Positions 37,072-46,838 of a DNA stretch of 57,575 bases are shown here, piece by piece. The position numbers and the translations under genes were made by a program. The stretch comes from Scenedesmus sp. ARA3 (lineage: Eukaryota > Chlorophyta > Chlorophyceae > Sphaeropleales > Scenedesmaceae). The notes beneath the pieces were generated by a model that was given only the letters and a program-made list of their open reading frames with translations, had not been told where the DNA came from and did no database searches. Where the stretch lies: assembly GCA_004335835.1 (NCBI GenBank), contig RWJK01001967.1, positions 180,484 through 238,058 of the forward strand, read 5' to 3'. Each line of letters starts with the position of its first letter. Position 1 is the stretch's first letter.

Positions 37072-39190
37072 TGAATAATGACATATCAGCAGCAGGAATA
37101 TTTATTGCAGAAGGTCAACGGGCGTTGCCTTGCAGGCATATGCTAGTAGGCAGCAGCAGCAGCACACTGTGTGGCAGCAGCAGCAGTTGACAACAAGGGA
37201 GATCATGATGTTGATGATACAGCATCTGAAGCTCTTGATCAGACCCACCTGCCGCCGTCAGCAAACACCGCCACTCCCTGGCCCTCCCTCGCATATCCCA
37301 GGCATGTGTGATTGAAAAGCAGCAACAACAGCCCAGCCACTGCTCAACATTACTGAGAGAGGATAGCAGCGCAGCTGCTGCTGAACATGTATGCTATAGC
37401 CGACATCCGCAAGCACCTGCCACCATCAACAACAGCCCAGACTCCACATACACCGCCACTCCCTGGCCCTCCCTCGCATCATCCACCCACTGACCCAGGT
37501 AGCTCTCGCTGCTGGCATGCGCATTAGTTCAGCCGGCAGCACATATACACCTGCGTTCCTGTGCGCAGCCGTAACCTGCCACCATCAGCAGACACTGCCA
37601 CATGCTTCACATCTTGGCTGGTAGGCACCTCACCTTCATCTGCTAGCTGTCATCTAGCCGTCATCTAGCCGTCATCTAGCCGTCATCTAGCCATCATTCA
37701 GCTGTCACCTAGCCGTCGTCTGCTAGCCGTCGTCCTCGTCTTCATCTGCTAGCCGACATGAGAGTACGATCAAACATGAAAGCCCTCTCACCTGCCACCA
37801 TCAGCAAACACCGCCACTCCCTGGCCCTCCCTCGCATCATCCCAGGCTGAAAATTGCCAAGAGGAAACAGCAGCAGCACAGCCGCTGCTGAACAACTTTG
37901 ATGAAGCCGAGACCCGCACCCACCTGCCGCCATCAGAAAACACCGCCACTCCCTGGCCCTCCCTGGCATCATCCACCCACTGACCCAGGTAGCTGTCACG
38001 CTGCTCTGGCCCTGCTGCTGCCACTGCTGCTGCTGCTCCTCCAGAACCACCAGCGGCAGCAGCACTGCTGCTGCTGCTGCTGCCACCCAGCCACTTGCCC
38101 TGGCCGTGGCGCTTGCCGAGCTGCCAGTGGCCCACATACTTGTCGCCGTTGGCATAGCGGGCCTTGCCTGCGCGCAGCACGACACACACATGCAGAACAG
38201 GTGAGTAGTGTTCACACAAGCAGCATGTACATATGGACTAGCGTGATGTTGCCGACATGCAGTTCTCGCTGCAAGGCTAAAGGAATAACCTACGTGCATT
38301 CAGATCCTACAGTGTGATACCTTGCTGGCATGCTGTCGTACGCCCGTAACAGCAGTCAGTCAACATTCCACTAAAGCCATGCTCTAGTAGTGGGACAGTG
38401 ACACCACACTAACTCACCTGTGCCGTGCTGTCTGTCAGCCAGCCACTCTCCCGTGTAGCAGTAGCCATCAGGCCGCTTCAGTGTGCCGCTGCCGCTGCGC
38501 TGATCGCCCTTCCACTGCCCTTCATAAATTGAACCATCCACATAGCTGCAGCTGCCGCTGCCCCACCTGCAGCCCATTGACAACCCACACCTTGGATGTA
38601 TATTGTTGTGCCTGATGGCTTATACTTGTGTGCAAGAGTTCAAGTCAAACAAGCAGCCTGATGATGGACACAGGTGTCCCAAGTGCATCAAGCTCGCATT
38701 GTACGTCCAGAAAGCAAGCAACTTGAACTGCGTTGCAAGCAGAGATAGCCAGTGGGTTCAACCTCCAACAAAAAAAGCATAGCTGCAGCTGCCCTTGCCC
38801 CACCTGACGCCCTTGCGCCAGGCGCCACGGTAAACCCAGGCGCCTTCCAGAACCCCGACGCCCTGGCCATGTTTCTGGGTGCCTTTGAAGCTGCAGGAGC
38901 GAACATGCACGTAGCAGACACGAATCAGCAGTCGCATTTCAGCAAAGGAAAAGATGATGTGATTGCCATGATGGCGCGCGTGGAGGCGGGATTGCGGTAG
39001 TGAGATGTCAACGGGCTTGATGGCAAAAGCAAACACAATGGTTGAGAGTCAGCAGTTGCCGGAGCGGTTCAACGCCTCAATCATACTCCCAGTACTGCTC
39101 ACTCCCCAATGCACCATGCGCTCTGGTGTCTAGACCACAACGACATCACATACAAGTATAATGTACGCGCTAGGGGACTGGTGTAACAAG

Positions 39191-39243
<53 letters not shown>

Positions 39244-41305
39244 TCACCTGCCGTCATACGTCTCCACTGGCTGCTTCGTGCCTGGCACAAACAGCACCAG
39301 CCTGCCCTGCACCCGCTGCCCTGCTGCAAAGCTGCCCTCGTAAAAGCTCCGCCCATCGGCAAACAGCCAGCGGCCTTGACCTGGCAGCAGCAGCAGTGGT
39401 GGCAGCAGCAGCAGCAGCGACTTTTACAGATGCAAGAGACAGCCCCCGCCAGCAGCAGCAGCAGCAGCGGACAGGCCGCCACCTACACCTCAACCATTGC
39501 ACATACAGCACCAATCACCTCCCAGAGTAGTTTGTTCCACAGTTCAAAGCTGCAGCTCATGCTGCGTCTGGCAGTGTTCCCGTCTCCTCACAAAGGGCCT
39601 CAAAACCATCCCCTATTGCAAGTTCAAGCCCTGCTTGTCCAGCTGCAGCTCATGCTGCGTCTGGCAGTGTTCAAGCCTCTCCACGTTGTGCTTCATAGCA
39701 GCAATCCCTTCCAGTTCGACCCATGCTTCTCCAGCTCATGCTGATGTTTGAAACCGCAGCTCACCGTGCGGCTGGTTGTGCGCCCACTCCCCCTCATAGT
39801 GCTGCCCATCACCAGTGGCCAGGCTGCCCCAGCCGCTGCGCTCATCCCACAGCGATCAAATTTGTACAAAGACCCCGCTTCTCTGGCTGAAATCAACTCA
39901 ACATGCAGCAGCTCACCATGCGGCTGGTTGTGTGCCCACTCCCCCTCATAGTGTTGACCATCGCCAGTGGCCAGGCTGCCCCAGCCGCTGCGCTCATCCC
40001 AGCAGCAGTTGGTGTGCCCACCACCCATGTCACTAGTAGCTGCAGCTCATGCTGCGCCTGGTTGTGTGCCCCAAATCCCTTTGCAGTGCTGCCTTCAGAC
40101 CCCATCCCAATGCAGTTCGCAACCAGCTAAGCAGCTGAAACAAACCCTAAACACAGCAGCTCACCATGCGGCTGGTTGTGCGCCCACTCCCCCTCATAGT
40201 GTTGTCCATCACCAGTGGCCAGGCTGCCCCAGCCGCTGCGCTCATCCGCCTGCCAGTCACCCTCGTAGCTGCTGCCATCAGGGTAGCTGCATTTGCCGGT
40301 GCTGCAGAGGGAACAGAAATGAAACAAGCAGGAAACGGCAAGTGAGTGCAGAGCAACCTAGTTGCAGCTAGTCAGCCTGCCAGTCCCCCTCATAGCTGCT
40401 GCTATCAAAGTAGCTGCACTTGCCGGTGCTGCAGAGGATACAGCACAGGCAGCAGCAGTTGCATGATGGTATGAGTGCTTAAAATGTGCATAGTGATGCA
40501 TGCTGATTCCATGTTGCTGTGGTGGTTTCAAACAGAATGCATGCTGTCAATGACCCCTGAGTAAATGGCCGTTGGTAGCGGTGAAGTTGAGCAGCATGGC
40601 AGCAAAAGCAGACCAGCAGTTTGACCTACAACAGGCAGGAGCAGCAGCCGCCGCCGCAGCAGCAGCAGCAGCCGCCGCCGCCGCCGCAGCCGCAGCAGCA
40701 GCAGCAGCAGCAGCAGCACTCACCCGGAGGCCTTGTCATCCTCCCAGTGGCCTTCGTAGCAGGTGCCATCAGCCAGCGTGAACTTGCCAGTGCCGCTGCG
40801 CCGGTCGTAGCTGCAGCACACACAACCGCCAGAACACAATTATGTGAGTTAGGTGCACAGCAACCATGTGTGTTGGTTTTGCGGCCCAGTGTGAACTTGC
40901 CAGTGCCGCTGCGCCGGTCATAGCTGCAGCACACATATGAGCCAGAGCCCACAGAGATTTATCGCCAGAAGTTGCAATCCGAACATTAGGTTCACAGCAG
41001 CTGCTGCCAAATGCGTCAGCCACGCAGAACTGCGCAGCACTCACGCCCTGCATACGATGGCAAGCAAGGGTGCCAGAGGAAAGCCCTCCAGGTAACACAG
41101 CATGGCGTCTGATAATCATTGCAGCTGCCTTTGGTCTGCAGGCTTGTAGCGTGGATTATAAGCTGTATATGCTGCAGATGTTGATGTGTCGCTGCAACAG
41201 CTGACAACAGCAGGGCTCACCTCCAGCTGCCTGTGTAGCTGTCACCTGTGGAGGTGGTGTGGCTGCCCCGGCCATGCCTCAAGTCACCCAGCATGGAGCC
41301 CTGGC

Positions 41306-41338
<33 letters not shown>

Positions 41339-41534
41339 GTCAGGAGAACTGACTTTTGAGCGCAGATCACGCTGTCAAGAACCCAATAGACAGGTAGCAC
41401 ACGAGTTGCACGGGCAAGTGCATCAATTTTAGTCCACTGCATCAACAGCAGGAGCTGAGCATACATGTGTGCCACCACTCACTGTGTAAGTGTCTCCATT
41501 GGTGTACTCAACAGTCCGCTCCTGCAGCACCGTC

Positions 41535-41572
<38 letters not shown>

Positions 41573-41593
41573 GCTGCATGCAAGCAAAAGCAT
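32499..41593 (-). CDS. MORN-repeat and filamin-repeat protein, 14 exons (end uncertain)
   Basis: Probable cytoskeleton- or membrane-associated scaffold. Exons: 41593-41483, 41300-41221, 40810-40724, 40301-40165, 39380-39248, 38890-38804, 38566-38418, 38167-37924, 36856-36664, 36264-35724, 35085-34763, 34499-34332, 33857-33603, 33047-32529 (3027 nt, 1009 codons, all in phase). The start ATG has an in-frame TGA four codons upstream. After a poly-Ser start there are about ten MORN repeats (for example GTCYEGHWEDDKASGTGK, SSYEGDWQADERSGWG, GGRYQGSWKAGQRNGQG). Filamin-type Ig repeats follow, with GPGL..AIAGQAAEFVLKARDEQDN, DNGDGTYCCSYSHTATGAYEL, SGPGRHTATAGALAAFYV and GRYRCSYTAPAAAGRYVLEV. The C-terminal part is poly-Gln and Ala-rich. 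Reading on past 32529 gives nine residues and a stop at 32499. Alternatively the GTGAGT there is a donor to a 17-codon exon at 32313-32263. The exact family member is unknown to me. Confidence 0.85.
33138..33415 (-). repeat. Echoes of MORN/filamin exon 13 tail and exon 14 head
   Basis: About 33358-33410 repeats LSGPExxMxx with its donor (tail of exon 13). 33140-33165 weakly repeats the ADPSL head of exon 14. Confidence 0.7.
34078..34142 (-). repeat. Echo of filamin exon 12 tail
   Basis: Near-perfect repeat of DVTSCGRHLQGSPFAVK and its donor, about 200 bp downstream of the real splice site. Confidence 0.9.
35280..35455 (-). repeat. Two echoes of filamin exon 11 head
   Basis: About 35280-35345 repeats GEHVADSPYTIRLLPGPPSA with an acceptor. 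About 35395-35455 is a more diverged copy (GIHVTDLPDLIPVRQP). Both lie upstream of the real exon. Confidence 0.85.
35605..35723 (-). repeat. 9-bp minisatellite grown from a filamin exon edge
   Basis: About ten units of CATGCAGCA (sense: codons for Val-Leu-His) lie between two copies of the exon 10 end (LHVLKG plus GTGAGAG donor). The array extends the terminal ELHVLKG coding in frame and ends in a second donor near 35607. This is an exon-edge echo that has further amplified. Confidence 0.88.
36421..36540 (-). repeat. Echo of MORN/filamin exon 9 tail
   Basis: Repeats about 40 codons (RGLW..DALLQSAAEPKLCRL..GL.RAIAGQAEE) downstream of the real exon. The donor is gone. Confidence 0.9.
36925..37070 (-). 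repeat. Echo of exon 9 head plus long CTG-sense tract
   Basis: 36925-36978 repeats YQDSWKAGQRHGQGFM (real: YQGSWKAGQRNGQGLM) with its acceptor. An uninterrupted CAG tract of about 29 units follows (CTG on the gene's strand, 36982-37069), one of the two longest in the window. Confidence 0.9.
37240..37850 (-). repeat. Four echoes of MORN exon 8 tail and an 11-bp minisatellite
   Basis: Copies of DDAREGQGVAVFADGGR with GTGAG or GTAAC-like ends occur at about 37795-37850, 37565-37600, 37410-37495 and 37245-37310. Between them, about 37640-37710, CGTCATCTAGC repeats five or more times with small changes. The echo at 37795 is near-identical to the real exon end at 37924. Confidence 0.85.
38760..38803 (-). 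repeat. Echo of MORN exon 7 head abutting exon 6
   Basis: WGKGSCSY (real: WGSGSCSY) follows directly on exon 6, so the GTGGGG that serves as exon 6 donor is itself the first bases of an exon 7 echo. It shows how an echo can supply splice-site sequence. Confidence 0.8.
39540..40130 (-). repeat. Four to five echoes of MORN exon 4 tail
   Basis: Two strong copies (about 39756-39850 and 39908-40005) repeat ERSGWGSLATGDGQHYEGEWAHNQPHG with GTGAGCTG donors. Weaker copies around 39552-39580, 39640-39670 and 40035-40065 repeat only the end. All lie downstream of the real exon 4. Confidence 0.88.
40378..40435 (-). repeat. Echo of MORN exon 4 head
   Basis: Repeats the CTGCAG acceptor and TGKCSYFDSSSYEGDW upstream of the real exon. 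Confidence 0.88.
40885..40925 (-). repeat. Echo of MORN exon 3 head
   Basis: Repeats the acceptor and YDRRSGTGKFTL coding 110 bp upstream of exon 3 with almost no change. Confidence 0.88.
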
Positions 41594-42747
41594 GACAGGT
41601 AATCAGGGGGAGGAAGATATGGAAGGGTGCAGGCAGTGCAGAGGGAAGGAATTCGTTAGGGTAGCCTGGATTTGACCAAGTGAAATTCTGGCGTGGGCGC
41701 AGGCAGGCAAGGGCAGGACAGAGGTGTGACGTGTGCGGCGTTCAGGGCAGCAGCAGCACCACCAGATCCAGAGAGTCAGAAGCTGCTGGCTGCTGCGCTG
41801 CCGTGCCCTGGGGCCAGCTGCCAGCAGGGGCTGCTGAAGGTGGACGGCTGCAACAAGATCATCTGCAGCCAGTGGTGAGACATTCAGTTCGCTGTTGTCA
41901 TCAGCTATGAAGCTGCAGGTGATATTGCGATGTTGCGCAACAATGATGACGGTGAACAGCTGCAACGGGCAGCACGGCCTGTTAGTGGTGTTGTACGCTG
42001 GCGTCACATAGACATGTGGTAGCATCAGCAACCAGAGGTTGGGGTTGTTGTTCAGGTCCTGGCAATGCAATCGAAGTATTGGGTGCGTTTCCAATGACTT
42101 GATGGTTCATGGGCATGCAATTTTGCCAGCAGGCTGCAAGCACAGGTACATTCTGCAGTGTGCAAGCTTACTCTGACAGCGCATTGCTACTGCTGCTGCC
42201 AGCGTCAGCAGACAGCGCTGCCTCCTCCAGTGCCACTTTTTGCCTCAACATTTGCAGGTAGGCCTGCATGTCTGCCATTGCAGGTGCCATGCTTGCCACG
42301 CCAGTGGTGGTGTGGGCTGTGGTGCTGCTGCTGTGGTTGAACAATGATGTGACGCAGGCGAACGCTACTCAGCAGCTCAAAATGAGATCTTGATATGCTC
42401 GGACTATGTTTGGTGTGAGGTTTCAGCGAAGCAGACAGGGGAGCGACGGGCCATAAAAGCATGTGCACTCGAGGGGTTCGATCACCCGGTGCGGTGCGCA
42501 TAGGGGCAACAAACAGCAAAGAGTTGTCAAACTCAGATTGTTGTACAACAACTAGATGTTTAAGCTGAGTTCTGTTGTTCAGTTCAAACGTCGAGATCAA
42601 AGCCCTGGTGTCACTTGTCCACTTCGCATTGAAGTGGTCCTGGGATGGTACAAACAACTCAACAATGCTTGATCGAGTATCTGCAGTGTATTTTTCACCA
42701 AGAGAAGCTGTCCTGCGAGTGAGAGGTTTGCGTGTCGACAGCCGAAA
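41594..42747. other. Divergent region between MORN/filamin and J-domain genes
   Basis: About 1.15 kb between two head-to-head starts. It contains the orphan RBR-like exon at 41690-41877. The remainder (41880-42747) has open frames on both strands without family resemblance and is probably promoter and 5' UTR. I see no CAG tract beyond the poly-Ser codons of the MORN gene. Confidence 0.5.
41690..41877 (+). pseudogene. Orphan exon resembling an RBR/IBR zinc-binding domain
   Basis: A plus-strand open stretch reads PESQKLLAAAL, then CPGASCQQGLLKVDGCNKIICSQ. It ends in TG before GTGAGAC, so splicing to an exon beginning T or C would restore the final Cys. Paired cysteines followed by an acidic-GCNK..C motif are typical of IBR domains in RING-between-RING ubiquitin ligases. 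I found no partner exon on either side within 800 bp. It may be a gene fragment, a leftover copy, or part of a gene with distant exons. The left border, perhaps the CAG at about 41740, is uncertain. Confidence 0.4.
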
Positions 42748-44174
42748 ATGCTGAGCCCCTGTGTGCACACTATGTCCTGCAGTCGCATGTTCAAATCCAA
42801 ATCATTCACACACCACCAAGTCAGCAGTGGCATGCCTGCCAGGTGGCACCCCGCCAGACAGCAGCAACTGCTGAACAGCGCAGGCGTCGCTAGCAGGCAG
42901 CAAGCGCCATCATGCAGCTCGTCAGTATTCTCACGGGGGCCAAACAGAGGCGTAGCAGCGCGTGCAGCTGCCACAGACATTGAGCTAGAGGAGTATCAGG
43001 CAGACAACTTCTATGAAATCCTGGGAGTCGGCCCTCTGTCATCGCATAAGGACATCAAGCGAGCCTACAAGACCATGGTGTGTTGCCTTCCTGATTTATA
43101 TTGTCTGTTGTATCTGCTACAGCACGTGATGCTAGCACTAGCCAGCTGGCTGTTGCACAACCAACACTGTTTGCTTATTTTGCATGCGCTCATCCGACAG
43201 CTGCCTTGCATGCCACCTGCACCATTGCAAGCTGCAAGTCTTGGCACGGCACATGGCATGCTGTACATACACATACACCCTTCTGTGTTTGCTTCCCTTG
43301 ACGCGCATATGCAACACACACAGATGAAAGCAAATGTGTTGGCTTGACGCCTGATGTAACAAGCATTCTTATGCAAACTGACCCAACAGATGAAGGACTT
43401 CCACCCGGACCTGTCAGGCGATGACGAGAGCACAGAGTTCTGCATCCTGCTCAATGAAATCTACGAGGTACGCAGCCAAACAAACTCCGCAATAGGGTGA
43501 CAAGGACAGGTTGTCTTTTGCCTGCAGCTGGCAGCTCCTGCAGGCCAGCAACGAACCACCCAAGCAGAACAGTAGCTGCCAAGCAGTGATCTGAGCTACT
43601 CAATGTACGTGCACACCAGGTGCATCACTGGCGTGTCAGCAGTGGCGGGCCGTGTTTCAAGCCGTTTCCTGCAAGCCGTGTCCTGCAAGGTCGCTGCAAG
43701 CCATCTCAGCTGCAAGGCATAGCAAGGGCAGTAGGGTTTCCACCTGGCAGCAATGCAGCAGCATGTGAGAGCAGCCGTTGTTGCAATGGTGTGCCACCAC
43801 AAGTTCATTGCAACAGCCTGCTACAGCAGATAGTTGGAACAATAGCGCTTGCTTGCTGCTGCTGCTGCTTGCTGCTGCTGCTGCTTGCCGCTGCTGCCGG
43901 CTTTCGCTGCAGACCCTGATGGACCCTGAGAGGCGAGCCACGTATGACGCCCTGGCAGCAGGTTGTTGAACCAAAGTTGATTGCTTGCGGCTGCTGCTGC
44001 TGGCTGTTTCTGGCTGTTGCTGGCTGTTGCTGCAGACCTTGATGGACCCTGAGAGGCGTGCCACGTATGACGCCCTGGCAGGGTTCAGCGCCAACAGCAT
44101 AAACCCTTTCATGGACACGTCACTGCCAGCGGACCAGGTGGGAACGCAGCGCGGCTATGGCACGCGCCTTGTTC

Positions 44175-44207
<33 letters not shown>

Positions 44208-45193
44208 CCCAGGGCATACAGCTCACTTGCAGCAGCAGCGGCAGCAGAAGCAGCACCACCCCCCTACATACTGCATGGTGCCATTTGATGAGACCAATAA
44301 TCTATATGGAGAACGTACGCTGTTACAGTGTCCACCCCTGCAGTGGCTGACATCGCTGCACTGCTGAATCTGCTTGCTGCTGCTGTTGTTGCTGCGCTTG
44401 CAGGTGTTTGTCGACGAGTTCACGTGCATCGGCTGCCGCAACGTGAGTGCTGAACTGCATGGGCAGCAGCAGTACCAGCGCGCAGCAGGGTAGCTGTGCT
44501 TGCTGCACCCATTGTAGTGTTCCATTAGTGCGCTGCTGCCTTGCTGCTGAGTCGTATCAAGCGTGGGTTATCGTCTTTGTCAGACAATCTGCTACCACAA
44601 GCGCTGCGGGCATGCAACATTGGCAGTTTGTTTGCAGCAGCGGGAGAGCAGCCATGCTAGCTGTCATACTGTCGCCCAAACGGCCTGATACTGCTGTCCT
44701 CTGCCGACCCCTGGACTGCGCTGTCTCGCCTGCTGCAGTGCACCAGTGTGTGGCCCCAGATCCTTTTTGGTTGAGGACGATTTTTTCCCCTTTGATGCCT
44801 TGTGGCTGTGCCGTCTGTGCTGCCTACCCTTCTGCCCTGCCTGCTCTTCTCTGTGCAGTGCACCAACGTGTGCCCCAGCTCCTTTGCCATAGAGGAGGAC
44901 TATGGGCGTGCGCGTGTGATGCGGCAAGGTGTTGACACGGAGGACAAGCTGCAGGAGGCCATCGACACCTGCCCCGTCAGCTGCATCCACTGGGTGAGCT
45001 GCAGAATAACGCTCGTGTGCATTACGTTTTCAAAGCACAGCAGGGCTTCAAGTCAAAGCAGTCAAACATAAGCGGTCCAGCTCAAACCCAGATACTCAGC
45101 ATGTGGAACTCTCTCCCAGCAGACATTGCCTGGTACGTAACAATATGTCAAAGAGCATAGCATGCATCAAGCAGCACTGGTGTGCAATCATGC

Positions 45194-45235
<42 letters not shown>

Positions 45236-46632
45236 TGAGCGCCTCACAGCTGCCGCTGCTTGAGGCCAGCATGGCGCTCATGGAACACACCACAGGTGGT
45301 GTGGCACTAACGCACCCCATTGCTGCTGCCAGGTGACTGCCTCGCAGCTGTCGCTACTAGAAGCCAGCATGGCGCGCATGGAGCGGGTGGCTGTGTGGAG
45401 CCTCATGAGCGGCGGGGGCGGCGGCCGCGACGTGTTCAACGTGAGTTGCTGCTGCTGTTTTCATGTCGTCCTGTTTAAAGTCGCAGTGTGTGGGCAGTTT
45501 TAACAGTTGGACACATGTGGATGCGCCTGGCGCAAGTTCTGGTCCTGTGTGGGGCTTTGATCCCACCTGCATGAATGCAGAAATGCTGTCGTGCGGTGTG
45601 GAGCCTCACGAGCGGCGGGGGCGGCGGCCGCGACGAGTAAAACGTAAGAACCTGCTGCTGCTGCGACTGCTTTCTGCTTCGCACAAGGTGGCTGCTGCAC
45701 AGTTGTCACTGCAACGCAGCTGTGTGTGGATGCGCCCAGCCTCAGTGGCGTGCTGCATGTCTCACATGAGCCAAGCCAAGCAATCAATCAACTACACGTT
45801 TTTCTAGCAAGAGGTGAACCCAGAGGAGGGAGCCGTTCCCAAATCACCATAAGTGATTCCTAACTAGTGGGTGCAAACCCACAAGCCAGGGCCAGATACG
45901 GCCAAAATCTTGAACGCAACAGCACTTGCTTGAGCCGAGACACTCTGCCAGAAATGCCAGGCCACCATGCTGCCCTTGCGGCACCTCCCTTGCGTCAAGT
46001 TTCCTTGGCCGCTGTTTACCCACCCCTCCTCGTTCCATGACACATCTCTTGTGTTGTTTGTACGCATCAAGCGAGCGAGCATAGCTTGGCAGAAGCGCCA
46101 GGCAGCCATGTGTTGCCGCATCCCCTCATATGCAACCTACTCTTGCCTCTGTGCACTCATCTCCCGCTGTTTTCTTATGTCTTCTCCTCGTGACTCCATG
46201 CAGGAGGCCAGCATAGCATGGGAGAAGCGCCAGGCAGCCATGCGTGCCAAGCTGCAGCGCGAGGAAGCAGCCAGCGCCTTCGCCAGCTGGTGGAGCGCAG
46301 TGGGAGGTGCCAGCGCTGGCGCCAACATGTATGCGCAGGCAGCGAGTGCGGCACGCCGAGCAGCATCGGGAGCAGCAAGTGCCTCCAGCAGCTATGATGG
46401 CGGCGACAACCCCAGCAGCAGCGGCGAATACGACAGCAGCAGCTACGGCGATTACAGCGGGTATGGTGAGGGGAATGGTGATGCTGGGGCGGGTACGAAA
46501 GAGGGTGCCAGGATTGCCAAGCTGGCTGCAAAGGCTGCGAGGGCTGCGCGGCAGTGGAAGAGCTGGCAGGAGCTGCAGCGGCGCGGCAAGCAGTCCAGCC
46601 TGCTGCTGACAGCGACGTCTTCGCAGGACTGA
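42748..46632 (+). CDS. Chloroplast J-domain protein with ferredoxin domain (CDJ3/4/5-like), seven exons
   Basis: Probable plastid Hsp70 co-chaperone with a [4Fe-4S] cluster. Exons 42748-43077, 43390-43467, 44036-44137, 44404-44442, 44859-44993, 45333-45440 and 46204-46632 total 1221 nt, or 406 residues, all in phase 0. Residues 1-75 are Ser/Arg/Gln-rich and lack acids, like a transit peptide; a later ATG at 42832 is an alternative start. The J-domain follows (NFYEILGVG, IKRAYK, then DFHPDLSG with the HPD triad, and DPERRATYDAL). Next comes FTCIGCRN-CTNVCP with CxxCxxCxxxCP spacing, split between exons 4 and 5, then DTCPVSCIHW. The C-terminal region is a coiled, Ala- and Ser-rich stretch. Domain order matches the ferredoxin-type J proteins known from Chlamydomonas plastids. 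Redox-regulated chaperoning is an inference. Confidence 0.92.
43912..43962 (+). repeat. Near-perfect echo of J-domain exon 3 head
   Basis: Repeats the CTGCAG acceptor and TLMDPERRATYDALA with two silent differences, 124 bp upstream of the real exon. No donor follows, so use of this acceptor would read into the intron. Confidence 0.92.
44730..44790 (+). repeat. Echo of ferredoxin exon 5 head
   Basis: Repeats TGCAGTGCACCA and a diverged version of the CTNVCPSSFAIEED coding. The CP pair is destroyed. Confidence 0.8.
45233..45720 (+). repeat. Echoes of exon 6 head and tail
   Basis: 45233-45295 repeats the acceptor and VSASQLPLLEASMALME upstream of exon 6. 45588-45650 repeats the tail (WSL-SGGGGGRD) with a GTAAGAA donor downstream. 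About 45685-45720 is a faint further head copy (VAAAQLSL). A pure CTG tract precedes the upstream echo. Confidence 0.85.
46062..46115 (+). repeat. Echo of exon 7 head
   Basis: Repeats ASIAWQKRQAAM (real: ASIAWEKRQAAM) in intron 6. Confidence 0.88.
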
Positions 46633-46756
46633 AGCAGCAGCAGCACACAGCAGCAGCAGCAGTAGGAGCAATACAAAGCAACCAGCAGACCAGAATCTTG
46701 ATGGGCCAGTCTCGTGTACGAACGTCTTTGCAGCTGGCGGCTGTTTTTCTCTTTAG

Positions 46757-46838
46757 CAGTGGAAGAGCTGGCAGGAGCTGCAGCGGCGCGGCAAGCAGTC
46801 GAGCCTGCTGCTGACAGCGACGTCTTCGCAGGACTGAA
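46757..46838 (+). repeat. Echo of the last-exon tail including its stop codon
   Basis: The final 27 codons plus TGA (QWKSWQELQRRGKQSSLL...QD) recur about 205 bp downstream with a single difference I can see. It lies outside the coding region, so the near-identity points to a very recent copy or ongoing gene conversion. Confidence 0.92.

Noticed and set aside
42470..42500. GGTTCGATC resembling a tRNA T-loop
   Set aside because: No flanking stem of five pairs and no acceptor or anticodon arms at the right spacing.
42205..42768. 187-codon minus-strand frame upstream of the J-domain gene
   Set aside because: Low family likeness. It lies opposite the probable promoter and 5' UTR, and a transit-peptide start on the plus strand explains the region better.
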